Shown: positions 25,274 to 35,336 of the stretch, in pieces | Numbering within the stretch: the stretch's first letter is position 1 | Layout of the letters: each line of letters begins with the position of its first letter | From: Spartobacteria bacterium UBA695 | GTDB taxonomy: Bacteria > Verrucomicrobiota > Verrucomicrobiia > Chthoniobacterales > Chthoniobacteraceae | Length of the DNA: 64,000 nt | Direction: 5' to 3' | Assembly: GCA_002298145.1 (NCBI GenBank) | Contig: DBMP01000006.1 | Location: forward strand, 308,749-372,748 | Translations under genes and position numbers: made by a program | Notes under the pieces: generated by a model | The model's input: the letters and a program-made list of their open reading frames with translations, nothing else | What the model was told of the DNA's origin: nothing | Databases searched by the model: none

Positions 25274-28138
25274 CTAAAAACGGAAGTCTACGCTACCGTT
25301 GACGCTCTGGGCTCCGTAGTTTTCGCGCCCCAGATCGCCGGTATAGAAAAGGCCGACGCTGAGCCGAGGGCTCAACTGGACGCCCAATCCGGCATCGAGC
25401 AGGAGGCTGTCGCGCCCCGTAGCCGGCCCGGAAACGACAAATCCGCCGCCCGGCAGGAAGCTCGCGCCGATGGAACGCGCAGCATCAAGGTACTCGTGCT
25501 TCCATTGGGCGCGCACTTGGGGGCGAATCCCCACGCTTCCCGCCTCAATGAGGTAGGCGATCTGGACGCCCAGCAGCGAGCGCAGGGAGGCCTCGCTTTG
25601 GTCGGGATAGCGCAACGGAGCAAGGGAGCCGCGCTCGGTGAAGCTGTCGAACGCCACCTGGTCGTAACGAAGGGAGGCAATGGGCCCGAGGCTCAGTCCG
25701 TTCTTTTGGTAGGTGTAGCCGGTGCCCAGCGCGGCGTCGAACTCGGTGCCGTCGGTGCTGCCCCGGGTGGTGCCGCCAACGGTATCCCGCTTGGTGTCGT
25801 AGCTTTCCAGGCCACCGCCCAAGGCGGCGTTGGCGAAGAAGCCGCTCCCGAAGACGCTGCCAAAGAGGCCCAGTTTGCCGCTGTCGGTCTGGACGGAGTT
25901 TTCCGTTCTCCCGTTGCCTGTCGTGTTGGCGTAACCGGCCATGGCCCCGATCACGGCGTGATCCCCCAGGCGGTAGTCGGCCCCAGCGGAGACGCCCGCT
26001 GTTTGCAGGTCGGCCCCATGGGCAGCCGACGAACTCTCGGTGTCCACAAATTCGCCGGAACCGTTGGCGAAGAACCCCCAGCGGTCGCTCAACCCGGCCG
26101 GGTAGACGGTTTTTCCTTTCGCGTCGAGCGTTTCTCCCACGGCGGCAGGCTGGTTGCCAAGATGAAGCCCCGCGGAGCTGGCCCCTACCCATCCGGCGCG
26201 GATTTCCTCCAAGCGGCGTTCGATGTTGTCCATCTGCACGTCTGCCGAGGCGAAACTGGCATCGAACATTGGCAGCAAATCAGTGGGGGCGATCTTGTCC
26301 AGCGCGCGCTGGATGGAGGAGAGGGTCATGGCATCGAGTTTGTCGATCAACCCGGAAACGCTGGAGCGGTTTACCACCTTGTCGAGCGCGGAGGCGACGG
26401 CTTTCTCGTTCGACGTCAAGCCGGGGATGTCTTTGGCAAAGGAGCCCTGCACGACGTCCAGGCTGACGGTGGTTCCGTTCACGGTGACGCCGAGGCCCAG
26501 GAGGTAATTGGAGGAGAAGAAGATTTGGGAAAAGCTTCCGGAGACGCCACCCGCCGCGGTAAGGAATGAGAATGTCTCGCCCCGCTTCAGGGTAAAACCG
26601 TCCAGATATTGGACGACCAGGTTACCGTCGAGGTAGGCCTTGCCGCCAACGACAAGGCGGTCGTAGACGCTGGTGGAGGCAATCTGGATGAGCAAGTAAC
26701 CCGTGGAGGCTTGGGCATAGTCACCCGCGATGGTCAGCGTGCCCGGCGAATTTCCCGGACTGACCACAGATTCATTCAGAACACTCCCGCCGATCACCCC
26801 GCTGCCGCCCAGGTAGCCGCCCCAGACGAAAACATCGCCGGAAACAGTGCCGTTCACCAGCAGCGCCCCATCGGCTACGGTGGTCATTCCGGGCGAGGTG
26901 TTAAGGCCGGTGAAATTCCAGGTGCCCGTGCCGGTTTTGACGATCTGGCCATTGCCGCTGATCGTGCCGGAATAAACGGTATTCTGGTTATCGTAACCGG
27001 TCACCAGAACGCTGTCGGAGCCGCTCAAGGTGGGCAATAAAGCGGCACGCATCATTCGCTGCGGCGCCCCGGAAACCGCCAGCGACGAACCGGTCAAGGT
27101 GGCGCTCCCGGTGATCGTGGTACCGTTGATCTGGGTTAAGAGATAATCAGTCCCGGTTCCGCTCCACGATACGGACAATCCATTGGAGAGCGCATAAGTT
27201 CCGTTCAGCAACAACGTGCCGCCGCTTGCGTTCGTAAGCGTTCCAGAGGACAAAGCGCCAAAGTTCAACGTACCGGTGAGCGTCGCTCTAATGGAAATAT
27301 TCAGGTTTGTGGACGAGTAAACCAATGATCCCGAGGTGAGGGCTGAGTTCCAACCACTTAGTGTAGCGCACCCCAGCGAAATGACATCGGCACTGCCGGT
27401 CCCGGGATTGATGGTAAGAGTGCCGCCGGAGCCTACACCCGTGCCGGTTTGCCCGGTGGTTCCCCCCACCGCGATCAGGCCGAGCCCTCCACTGCCAGAA
27501 ATCGTATAGCCGGTGCCCAGCGAATACGTTGAGGTTCCGTTTTTTATGGATCCAATCATCAACACGGCTCCGGAAGCCGCTCCGGCCCCCACCACGCTAT
27601 TGGCGCCGGTCGAAATAGATCCGCCCAGGGTTACCAAACCGGCGTTTGCCGGAAGCGCGGCGGTACCCAGTAAAATCGTACCGCCGCCGGAAATGGACCC
27701 GACGGACTGCTGAAAGCCACTCAGATCGAGCGTGCCGCTGGTCCCAACAAACACGGCAGACTGATGGGAAAGCGTATTGGATGTTCCCGTCTGCAAAACT
27801 CCGGCATTGACGATCGTGTAGCCGGAATAGGTGCTGCTGCCGGTAAGAATCGTCGTCCCCTCGCCTCCTTTATAATACGTCCCCGTTCCGCTCACAGCTC
27901 CGCTAATGCTGGAAGTATAAGAGGAAAAGTCGGCCAGAATGCCGCTGTTGGCTACCGTGGAGCTCAACACACCCCATGAAGGAAGCTGCAACTGAGCTAC
28001 GCCGTTTGATTCAATGACGATGCTCGTGGCGCTGGACGAACTGATATAGGTGATCGTATCCGCGGGCGCAACCAGATCCGCGAAACCTGCCGTGGTACAA
28101 AACGCCAAAAAGAGGGTGCCAAATGAAATCCATTTCAT
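25274..28138 (-). CDS. Autotransporter (type V secretion) with beta-strand passenger repeats
   Basis: 954 residues. A signal peptide (MKWISFGTLFLAFCTTAGFA) is followed by a long Gly/Ser/Thr-rich passenger (about 24-640). The passenger contains autotransporter-associated beta-strand repeats, recognisable in TILTGSSTYSGYTIVNAGVLQTG-type units near residues 95-115 and again near 400-430. A helical linker (about 590-640, with LSSIQRALDKIAPTDLLPMF) leads to a C-terminal beta-barrel of about 260 residues that ends in aromatic Phe (GSVDFRF), as outer-membrane barrels do. The passenger should form a beta-helix at the cell surface, perhaps in adhesion. No protease or lipase motif was seen in the passenger. 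Confidence 0.93.
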   Translation of the reverse strand: MKWISFGTLFLAFCTTAGFADLVAPADTITYISSSSATSIVIESNGVAQLQLPSWGVLSSTVANSGILADFSSYTSSISGAVSGTGTYYKGGEGTTILTGSSTYSGYTIVNAGVLQTGTSNTLSHQSAVFVGTSGTLDLSGFQQSVGSISGGGTILLGTAALPANAGLVTLGGSISTGANSVVGAGAASGAVLMIGSIKNGTSTYSLGTGYTISGSGGLGLIAVGGTTGQTGTGVGSGGTLTINPGTGSADVISLGCATLSGWNSALTSGSLVYSSTNLNISIRATLTGTLNFGALSSGTLTNASGGTLLLNGTYALSNGLSVSWSGTGTDYLLTQINGTTITGSATLTGSSLAVSGAPQRMMRAALLPTLSGSDSVLVTGYDNQNTVYSGTISGNGQIVKTGTGTWNFTGLNTSPGMTTVADGALLVNGTVSGDVFVWGGYLGGSGVIGGSVLNESVVSPGNSPGTLTIAGDYAQASTGYLLIQIASTSVYDRLVVGGKAYLDGNLVVQYLDGFTLKRGETFSFLTAAGGVSGSFSQIFFSSNYLLGLGVTVNGTTVSLDVVQGSFAKDIPGLTSNEKAVASALDKVVNRSSVSGLIDKLDAMTLSSIQRALDKIAPTDLLPMFDASFASADVQMDNIERRLEEIRAGWVGASSAGLHLGNQPAAVGETLDAKGKTVYPAGLSDRWGFFANGSGEFVDTESSSAAHGADLQTAGVSAGADYRLGDHAVIGAMAGYANTTGNGRTENSVQTDSGKLGLFGSVFGSGFFANAALGGGLESYDTKRDTVGGTTRGSTDGTEFDAALGTGYTYQKNGLSLGPIASLRYDQVAFDSFTERGSLAPLRYPDQSEASLRSLLGVQIAYLIEAGSVGIRPQVRAQWKHEYLDAARSIGASFLPGGGFVVSGPATGRDSLLLDAGLGVQLSPRLSVGLFYTGDLGRENYGAQSVNGSVDFRF

Positions 28139-28182
28139 GAGAAGCTCAATGTACTACTTGAGCATCCCCAGTTTCGCAACGC

Positions 28183-31100
28183 TTATTTCCCCTTAAGCGC
28201 GGCCTTTAAAAACGGCGCGGTACGGCTCTCTTTATTCTTGGCGACCTCCTCCGGCGTCCCGGCAGCGACCACTTTCCCGCCCTCGGGACCCGCTTCGGGG
28301 CCGACATCAACGACGTAGTCGGCCTCGGCGATGAGGTCGAGGTTGTGCTCTATGACGATCACGGTCTGGCCGTCGTCGACCAGGCGGTGGAGGACGTCCA
28401 GGAGCCGCTCCACGTCGGCCATGTGCAGGCCGATGGTCGACTCTTCAAGCAGGTAGACGGTCGATTTCGGCGTGCGCTGGCGGCGGATGCGGTCGTTGGC
28501 CGCGCGGGTGACGCCCCGGGTCAATTCGCTCACCAGTTTGAGCCGCTGGGCCTCGCCGCCGCTGAGGGTCGGGCTCGGCTGGCCGAGCTTGAGGTAGCCC
28601 AGGCCGGTGTCGCAAAGCAGCGAGAGGGGCCGGGCGATCTTCGGGTTGGCGGCAAAAAATTCCGCTGCCGTTTCCAGCGTCATGTCCATGACGTCGCCGA
28701 TGCTCTTTTCGTTGTAGAGGACCTCCAGCGTGGCGGCGTTGTAACGCTTGCCTTTGCAGTCGGAGCACGGGATGTAGCTCGCAGGGAGGAAGTTCATCTC
28801 CACTTTGATGACGCCCTGGCCGGCGCAGGTTTCGCAGCGGCCGCCCGCCGCGTTGAAGGAAAAGCGGGAGGCGGTGTAGCCGCGCATGCGCGAGAGGGGC
28901 AGCGCGGCGAATTGCTTGCGGATTTCGTCAAAGACCTTGATGTAGGTCGCGGGGGTGGAGCGCGAGGTTTTGCCAATGGGCGACTGGTCGACTTCGTAGA
29001 CCGTCTCGACTTTGTCCGCGCCTTTGATCGTATCGAATAATTTCTCGTGGCTGCCGCTCGCGCCTTTTTTGAGTTTGCTCTCCAGGGCGGGCCGCAGGAC
29101 GCCGCGCATGAAGGAACTCTTGCCCGAGCCGGAAATGCCCGTGAGGACGGTCAGCCGCCCGAGCGGGATGCGCACGTCGACGGATTGCAGGTTATTGGCG
29201 CGAGCGCCGGTGACTTCGAGCCAGCCGGGCGCTTCCGCCAGCGGTCGGCGCGCGCCGCGCATCGGGTGCCGGAGCGGCTCGCGCAGGCAGCGGCCGGTCT
29301 GGGAATCCGGGTTGCGCTTCAAGTCGGCGAGCGTGCCGATGCCGACAACCTTGCCGCCGCGCATGCCCGCGCCGGGGCCGAGGTCGATGATGGTATCGGC
29401 ACGGCGCATGGTCTCCTCGTCGTGCTCTACGACAACCAGCGAATTGCCCTTCGCGCGCAGAGCTTCGAGCGTATCCAGTAAGCGGTCGTTGTCGCGCGGG
29501 TGCAGGCCGATGGTCGGCTCGTCGAGCACGTAGAGGACGCCGCGCAGGTTGGAGCCAAGCTGCGCCGCGAGCCGGATGCGCTGCGACTCGCCGCCGCTGA
29601 GGGTCTTGGCGCTGCGGCCCAGGCCCAGGTAATCAAGCCCGACGCGCCCCATGAATTCCAGGCGCTGGCGGATCTCCGGGATGATGTCGGCGGCAATGAC
29701 CTTCTCCCGCGCGACGAATTTCAGGCGCTCCACCTCCGCGAGGGCTTCCTTCACGGGCATTTGCACGAGGTCGCCGAGGGTTCGGTTCTGGAGGCGCACG
29801 TTGCGGGCCAGTTCGTTGAGGCGCGCGCCGTGGCACTCGGGGCAAATTTGCGCTTCGCCTTCTTCGAGCCATTCGTGGCGGCGCTCTTCGTCCATCTCGG
29901 CTTCGAGCGCCGATTCGGCCTCCGCTGCCGGGCCTTCCCAGACTTCGCCGAAGCCGTGGCAAAGCTCGCACCAGCCGTGCGGCGAGTTGAAGGAGAAAAG
30001 GCGCGGGTCGAGTTCCTCGAAGGATTGGCCGCAGCCGGGGCAGCTCATCTCGGAGCTGAGCACGGTGATTTTACCGTGATGATCGCGCAGCTTGGCGGTG
30101 CCTTTGCCGATCTCCAGCGCGCGGCGCAGAATCTGTTCGATCCGCCCGGGCGAATGGCGCTGGCCCACGACGACGTCGATGGTGTGCTCGCGGAAGCGCT
30201 CCAGTTTTTTGAAATCGGCGACCTGCATCAAGCGCCCGTCGACGACCAGCTCCTGGTAGCCCTCGCGCGCGGCCCAGCGGGCCAGTTCGGTGTGGAAGCC
30301 TTTGCGCCCTTTGACGAGCGAGGCCAGCACGCGCACGGTCCCTCCGCCGCCTTTACGCACGACGGACTCGGCGGTTTTCAGCAGCGCGGCGAAGCTCTGT
30401 TTCTGCACCGGGAGCTGGCAATCCGGGCAATACTGCACGCCGAGCTTGGCGTAGAGCAACCGCAGGAAATGGTAGACCTCTGTGACGGTGGCGACGGTCG
30501 ATTTGCCGCCGCCGCGGGTGACGCGCTGCTCGATGGCCACGGCGGGAGGCAGGCCCGTTACCAGGTCCACGTCCGGCTTCTCCAGCTGCTCGACAAACTG
30601 CCGCGCATAGACCGACATGCTGTCGAGGAAACGCCGCTGGCCTTCGGCGAAAAGAATATCGAAGGCGAGCGTGCTCTTGCCCGAACCGCTCAGGCCCGTG
30701 ACGACGACGAGCTGATCGCGCGGGATTTCGAGCGAGATGTTTTGGAGATTATGCTCGCGCGCGCCATGCACGGCGATGGCAGAGCAGGTAGCGGCCACGC
30801 GGGCGGCTTTTTTCTCTGCCGGTTTCCGGGTCCCCGCGGCTCCGCGTCGTTTCCCAAGCACCTCTTTCAAGGCCGCGCCCGTGTGGGAACCAGCGGCCTC
30901 CGCGAGTTGCTCCGGCGTCCCCTCGGCGACGACGAACCCGCCGCCCACGCCCGCCTCGGGGCCGAGGTCGAGCACGTAATCGGCGCTCTTGATGACTTCG
31001 AGATTGTGCTCGATGACGAGCAGCGAATTCCCCTGCTCCACCAGGCGTTCGAAGACGCGCAGGAGCTGCGCCACGTCGTCGAAATGCAGTCCGGTTGTCG

Positions 31101-33663
31101 GTTCGTCGAGAATGAGCAGCGAGCCCTTGCCGTCGCCCTGCGCCGCCTCGCGCATGCCGCGCGCCAGGTGTTCGACAAGCTTGAGCCGCTGGGATTCGCC
31201 TCCGCTTAAAATGTTGAGCGGCTGGCCCAAGCCCAGGTAGCCGAGGCCCACTTCCTCCAGCAGCTTGAGCGAGTTGACCATCGAGCGAATCGGCGCGGCG
31301 GTCTCCGCTCCGAAAAAGGCGATGGCCTCCGTCACGGTCATTTCGAGCACATCGGCGATCGACTTGCCGCGCAGCCGGATGCGCAGGACGTGCGGCTGGT
31401 AGCGCTTGCCGTCGCACTCCGGGCAGCGCACATAAAGATCGCTCAGGAACTGCATTTCGATCTTCTCAAAACCCATGCCCGAGCAGCGTTCGCAGCGGCC
31501 CGTGCCGGAGTTGAACGAAAAAGAGCTCGCGGTCATCCCGGCGGCCATGGCGTCGGGCAGCATGGCGAAGCACTCGCGCACGGTGTCGAAATGCTCCAGG
31601 TAAACAATGGGGCTCGAACGCGGTGTGCGCGAAAGCGGCGACTGATCGACCATCACGACGCTACCGACGCCATCCGCTCCCACGATCCGGCGGCAGGTCC
31701 CCGGCTCCTCGCCTTCGAGGGTGCCGCGCAGCTTCTGCAAATTGCGGTAAAGCACTTCGTGAACGAGCGTGCTTTTTCCCGAGCCGGAAACGCCCGTAAC
31801 GCAGGCGAAAACGCCCAGCGGGAAGGCCGCGTCGATGCGCTGAAGGTTATTCTGCGAAGCGCCTTCGACTTTCAGCCAGCCCTTCGGCTCGCGACGGAGC
31901 GACGGCACCGGGATCGACTTCTTGCCGGTGAGGTAATCGCCCGTGAGCGTGCCCTTGAGCTTGGAGAGCGGGCCACTAAAGACCAGCTCACCGCCCCCCT
32001 CGCCGCGTCCCGGGCCGATCTCCACCAGGTGATCGGCGGCCCGCAGCACGGCCTCCTCGTGTTCAACGACCACGAGCGTGTTGCCCCGGTCGCGCAAATC
32101 CCGCATCACATCCAGTAGGCGGCCCACGTCGCGCGGGTGCAGGCCCACGGTTGGCTCGTCCATGACGAAAAGGGTGTTTACGAGCGAGGCCCCGAGGCAG
32201 GTGGTCAGGTTCACGCGCTCCACCTCGCCGCCGCTCAGCGTACGCGTGGGGCGCTCCAGGCTCAGGTAGCTCAGGCCCACTTCGTTGAGGTAGCGCAGGC
32301 GCGCGCATACCTCCCCGCGCAGCATCGCAGTGGTGGCGTCCTCCCCGGCAGGCTTGGGAGCCAGAAGGGAAAGCAGTTCGTCCACCGGCAGCGCCATCAG
32401 GCCGGGAAGGGTGTGGCCCGCGAGGCGAAAATGGAGCGTCTCGGGCTGGAAGCGGCCGCCGTGGCAATCCGGGCAAGTAGTGTAGCTGCGGTAGCGGCTC
32501 AAGAGCACCCGGATGTGCATCTTGTACGTCTTGGATTCGAGCCAGGAGAAGAACCCGCGAATGCCATACCAGCGGCCGTTGCGCCAAAGATCCTCGGCGT
32601 TGAGCTGGTCGTCGTCACCGTAGAAAACGAAATCCTGATCGGCCTTGGGCAGCTCGGCGAAGGGAACGTTGACGTCCACTTCCTTTTCGGCACAGGCGCG
32701 CATCAAGTCGCGCTGGCACTCTTGCGCGCTCTCGGTCTGAAAGGGCTTCACGGCGCCTTCTTTGAGCGTGAGGCTGCGGTCGGGAACGGCCCGTTCGTAG
32801 TCCAGCCCGATGACGCGCCCGAACCCCTTGCACGTGGGGCAGGCGCCGATGGGGCTGTTGAAGCTGAAGAGTCCCGGGCTCGGCGGGGTAATGTGCAGGT
32901 CGCAATGGGCGCAATGCCAGCCGGTGGAGTGGGGATAGATTTTGCCGTCAGCGATAAGGGCGATCTGCCCTTTGCCGAAGCGCAGCGCTGTTTCGATGGC
33001 CTCGAAAAGCCGCGCCCGGTTTTCCTCATTGATCGTTACGCGGTCCTGGATGACCCGGACAATGGCGGGGAGCCGCGCCGGGCCCGCCTCGTCGGTGCGG
33101 AGAACTTTCCCGTCGATCCAGACGCGCAGGTAGCCCTGGCCCTGGAGGAATTTGAAGAAATCAGCCGCCTTGGTCCCCGCGGGCACGGGAATGCCGAAGG
33201 TGACCAGCGCCGCGAGCCCCGCGCCCTCCGCAAAGGCTTGCGCCACGACGGTCGAGGCGTTTTCCGGGCGAATGGGGCGTTCGCACGACGGGCAGAATGC
33301 CTCGGCGACGCGCGGAAAGAGGAGTTTCAGGTAATCGTTGATCTCCGTCATCGTGCCGACCGTCGAGCGCGTGGTGCGCACGGCGTTGGACTGGTCGATG
33401 GCGATAGCAGGCGGGATGCCGCGGATTTCGTCCACCTGCGGCTTGTCCATCCGTTCCAGGAACTGCCGCGTGTAGGGGCTGAAGGTCTCGACGTAACGGC
33501 GCTGGCCCTCGGCGTAGAGGGTGTCGAAGGCGAGGCTCGACTTGCCGCTTCCGCTCGGGCCGGAAACGACGATCAATTTCCCCAGGGGGAGGTCGAGGTC
33601 GATCCCCTTGAGGTTATTTTGCCGTGCGCCACGGATCTGGATGGAATGTTCGGAACTTTTCAA
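28183..33663 (-). CDS. uvrA: UvrA excinuclease ATPase, tandem-duplicated (double-length) form
   Basis: About 1826 residues from a TTG at 33663 that has GGAG just upstream; a TTG at 33699 would add 12 residues. UvrA scans DNA for damage and loads UvrB in nucleotide excision repair. Normal UvrA is about 940 residues. Here two complete copies lie in one chain, the second starting near residue 965 with VHGAREHNLQNISLEI. Walker A motifs occur near residues 45, 630, 990 and 1515, with four LSGGE signatures and CxxC zinc modules in both halves. The first copy's signature is LSGGEVERV rather than ESQRL. The last Walker B reads LLEESTIGL instead of LDEPT. Double UvrA is known from Chlamydiae and relatives. 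Confidence 0.96.
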   Translation of the reverse strand: MKSSEHSIQIRGARQNNLKGIDLDLPLGKLIVVSGPSGSGKSSLAFDTLYAEGQRRYVETFSPYTRQFLERMDKPQVDEIRGIPPAIAIDQSNAVRTTRSTVGTMTEINDYLKLLFPRVAEAFCPSCERPIRPENASTVVAQAFAEGAGLAALVTFGIPVPAGTKAADFFKFLQGQGYLRVWIDGKVLRTDEAGPARLPAIVRVIQDRVTINEENRARLFEAIETALRFGKGQIALIADGKIYPHSTGWHCAHCDLHITPPSPGLFSFNSPIGACPTCKGFGRVIGLDYERAVPDRSLTLKEGAVKPFQTESAQECQRDLMRACAEKEVDVNVPFAELPKADQDFVFYGDDDQLNAEDLWRNGRWYGIRGFFSWLESKTYKMHIRVLLSRYRSYTTCPDCHGGRFQPETLHFRLAGHTLPGLMALPVDELLSLLAPKPAGEDATTAMLRGEVCARLRYLNEVGLSYLSLERPTRTLSGGEVERVNLTTCLGASLVNTLFVMDEPTVGLHPRDVGRLLDVMRDLRDRGNTLVVVEHEEAVLRAADHLVEIGPGRGEGGGELVFSGPLSKLKGTLTGDYLTGKKSIPVPSLRREPKGWLKVEGASQNNLQRIDAAFPLGVFACVTGVSGSGKSTLVHEVLYRNLQKLRGTLEGEEPGTCRRIVGADGVGSVVMVDQSPLSRTPRSSPIVYLEHFDTVRECFAMLPDAMAAGMTASSFSFNSGTGRCERCSGMGFEKIEMQFLSDLYVRCPECDGKRYQPHVLRIRLRGKSIADVLEMTVTEAIAFFGAETAAPIRSMVNSLKLLEEVGLGYLGLGQPLNILSGGESQRLKLVEHLARGMREAAQGDGKGSLLILDEPTTGLHFDDVAQLLRVFERLVEQGNSLLVIEHNLEVIKSADYVLDLGPEAGVGGGFVVAEGTPEQLAEAAGSHTGAALKEVLGKRRGAAGTRKPAEKKAARVAATCSAIAVHGAREHNLQNISLEIPRDQLVVVTGLSGSGKSTLAFDILFAEGQRRFLDSMSVYARQFVEQLEKPDVDLVTGLPPAVAIEQRVTRGGGKSTVATVTEVYHFLRLLYAKLGVQYCPDCQLPVQKQSFAALLKTAESVVRKGGGGTVRVLASLVKGRKGFHTELARWAAREGYQELVVDGRLMQVADFKKLERFREHTIDVVVGQRHSPGRIEQILRRALEIGKGTAKLRDHHGKITVLSSEMSCPGCGQSFEELDPRLFSFNSPHGWCELCHGFGEVWEGPAAEAESALEAEMDEERRHEWLEEGEAQICPECHGARLNELARNVRLQNRTLGDLVQMPVKEALAEVERLKFVAREKVIAADIIPEIRQRLEFMGRVGLDYLGLGRSAKTLSGGESQRIRLAAQLGSNLRGVLYVLDEPTIGLHPRDNDRLLDTLEALRAKGNSLVVVEHDEETMRRADTIIDLGPGAGMRGGKVVGIGTLADLKRNPDSQTGRCLREPLRHPMRGARRPLAEAPGWLEVTGARANNLQSVDVRIPLGRLTVLTGISGSGKSSFMRGVLRPALESKLKKGASGSHEKLFDTIKGADKVETVYEVDQSPIGKTSRSTPATYIKVFDEIRKQFAALPLSRMRGYTASRFSFNAAGGRCETCAGQGVIKVEMNFLPASYIPCSDCKGKRYNAATLEVLYNEKSIGDVMDMTLETAAEFFAANPKIARPLSLLCDTGLGYLKLGQPSPTLSGGEAQRLKLVSELTRGVTRAANDRIRRQRTPKSTVYLLEESTIGLHMADVERLLDVLHRLVDDGQTVIVIEHNLDLIAEADYVVDVGPEAGPEGGKVVAAGTPEEVAKNKESRTAPFLKAALKGK

Positions 33664-33709
33664 ACACTCCAGTGTCGCCCAAACCGGCGCTCGTGGCAAG
33701 AAATGCCTA

Positions 33710-35242
33710 CTATTCCGGTAGCCGATAGAGGGCGATGTCAGGGCTGACGTTGGTGACGAATTTGCCTCCCTGGAGCTCGTGGATTTTCCGGCAACGCGCG
33801 AGCCAGGTCTCCCCGGGGCCGTCCGGCTCCCCTAGGGCCCGCTTCCATTTCTTTTTCTTGGCGGTGGCCGCCTCCGGGTTGACCACTAGCACGTAGCCGA
33901 CCCCGGCTGCCTCCAGGCGCACCAGCGGGATGGATCGGACGTCGGCCCCGGCGTCGAAGAGGGCCTGTGGAATGCGGTAGGGGCTGTCGGATTGGGCCGA
34001 TGACTCGAACTGCCCGAACTCGTCCTGGGCAATGACGGCGTTCGCGGAGAGGTGGGCCTCGATCCAGCGCGCCATTTCCAGCCGCGTATCTTTCTCAAAG
34101 GTGCGGCTGGTCTCCCAGCCCCGAGGAATGCCAAGCACCGCCGCTGCCAGGAGCGGCACCCAGAAGGCCGCGATCCGCCAGCGCCAACCGGGCCTCGCCG
34201 CTGCCCAGGCAGCTCCCGCCCCGGCCAGGTAGCAGGCCACACAATCGACGGGGAGAAAGTAGCGCCCGGCGGTCTTGTTCACTGAGGAGATCGCCAGGAA
34301 AAGCGCCACCGCAAAGAGGGCGGCAAGGCCAAACGTCTGGCGTTTTTCCCGGACCCAGACCCACGCGCCATAGCCAACAAACCAGAAGAGCGGCCAGGGA
34401 AAATTCCCCGGGAGCATTCCCCAATACTTCCTGAGGGCCAGGTTGCGAACCGGCACCGAGCCCCCCTGGTTGACCAGGTTGACCTCGCGCCCGATGCGCT
34501 CTTTGTAAAGGAGCAGATGGCCCACGGTTTGGTAATTGATCGCCGCATAAACGCCCAGGAGCACCGCCAGGAACCCGGCCAGGCGTTTCGTTCGAGCAAG
34601 GCGGCCCTCCTTCGGCTGGCGGGCGAGTGCATAAAGGCAAAACGGGATCACCGCCGCGCCCAGGTGTTTCCCGGAAGCCGCCAGCGCGGCCCCCACGGCC
34701 ATGAGCACAAGGCGGGCCACCGTGGGCGATTTCTGGAAAAGCGCGATGCCCAGGAGCGCGACGCCCAGGCCCATCGTCATCGCCGGGTCTTCTTTGAAAT
34801 AGTGCGCCACCTCCACCAGCAGCGGCGAGGTCATTAAAAAGAGCCCGCAGACCAGTGCCGCCACCGGCCCGGCAGTCACCCCGGCAGCGGCGGCAAAGGC
34901 GAGCACGGTAACGACCGCAAAGACGCCGATGACCGCCCGCCCCACCCGGACCACGTTCTGCGGCGTGGGCGCGAGGCCCGAGGCGTCAACCACCGCCTGG
35001 GCGGTGTTGAGCATCAGCAGCGGGTGGTTGAAATTCCGTTCCCGGAGCAAAATCTGCCGCACTTTGCCCGGTTCATCGGTATGGCAGCGAACGGAGAAGC
35101 CGCAGTGGCTTAAAAACAGCGCCCCGGAAGCCAGCGCGAGAAACACCGCCAGCAAGCAAGCCCAGAGCCGACCGCGCCGCCCAAAGCCCAGCGCGGCCGC
35201 ATCGCGCGCGGAAGCGGCATTAAGGATATTTTTTCCGTCCAT
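33710..35242 (-). CDS. GT39/ArnT-like membrane glycosyltransferase
   Basis: 510 residues from the ATG at 35242 (a TTG at 35323 is less likely). After the first membrane segment (LWACLLAVFLALASGALFLS) comes a loop with CHTDEPGKV, the DE pair expected in GT-C enzymes that use polyprenyl-phosphate sugars. A second acidic spot, HYFKEDPAMT, lies at about residue 165, as in the PMT/ArnT group. About eleven membrane segments follow, and a soluble C-terminal domain covers about 400-510. The sugar and acceptor are unknown. It lies 46 bases upstream of uvrA on the same strand and may share its transcript, although no functional link is apparent. Confidence 0.8.
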   Translation of the reverse strand: MDGKNILNAASARDAAALGFGRRGRLWACLLAVFLALASGALFLSHCGFSVRCHTDEPGKVRQILLRERNFNHPLLMLNTAQAVVDASGLAPTPQNVVRVGRAVIGVFAVVTVLAFAAAAGVTAGPVAALVCGLFLMTSPLLVEVAHYFKEDPAMTMGLGVALLGIALFQKSPTVARLVLMAVGAALAASGKHLGAAVIPFCLYALARQPKEGRLARTKRLAGFLAVLLGVYAAINYQTVGHLLLYKERIGREVNLVNQGGSVPVRNLALRKYWGMLPGNFPWPLFWFVGYGAWVWVREKRQTFGLAALFAVALFLAISSVNKTAGRYFLPVDCVACYLAGAGAAWAAARPGWRWRIAAFWVPLLAAAVLGIPRGWETSRTFEKDTRLEMARWIEAHLSANAVIAQDEFGQFESSAQSDSPYRIPQALFDAGADVRSIPLVRLEAAGVGYVLVVNPEAATAKKKKWKRALGEPDGPGETWLARCRKIHELQGGKFVTNVSPDIALYRLPE

Positions 35243-35336
35243 GGGAGGGACGGAGGCTACAATTTTGCCGCGCCGATGGGCAAGTCGGGAAAACCCCGTT
35301 CCGCCCCCTCGGGGATTATCCAAAAAATTGCAGAGG

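Noticed and set aside
29500..33747. Two long plus-strand open frames opposite uvrA
   Set aside because: Antisense to a protein with four Walker motifs and several zinc modules; no ribosome site or domain supports them.
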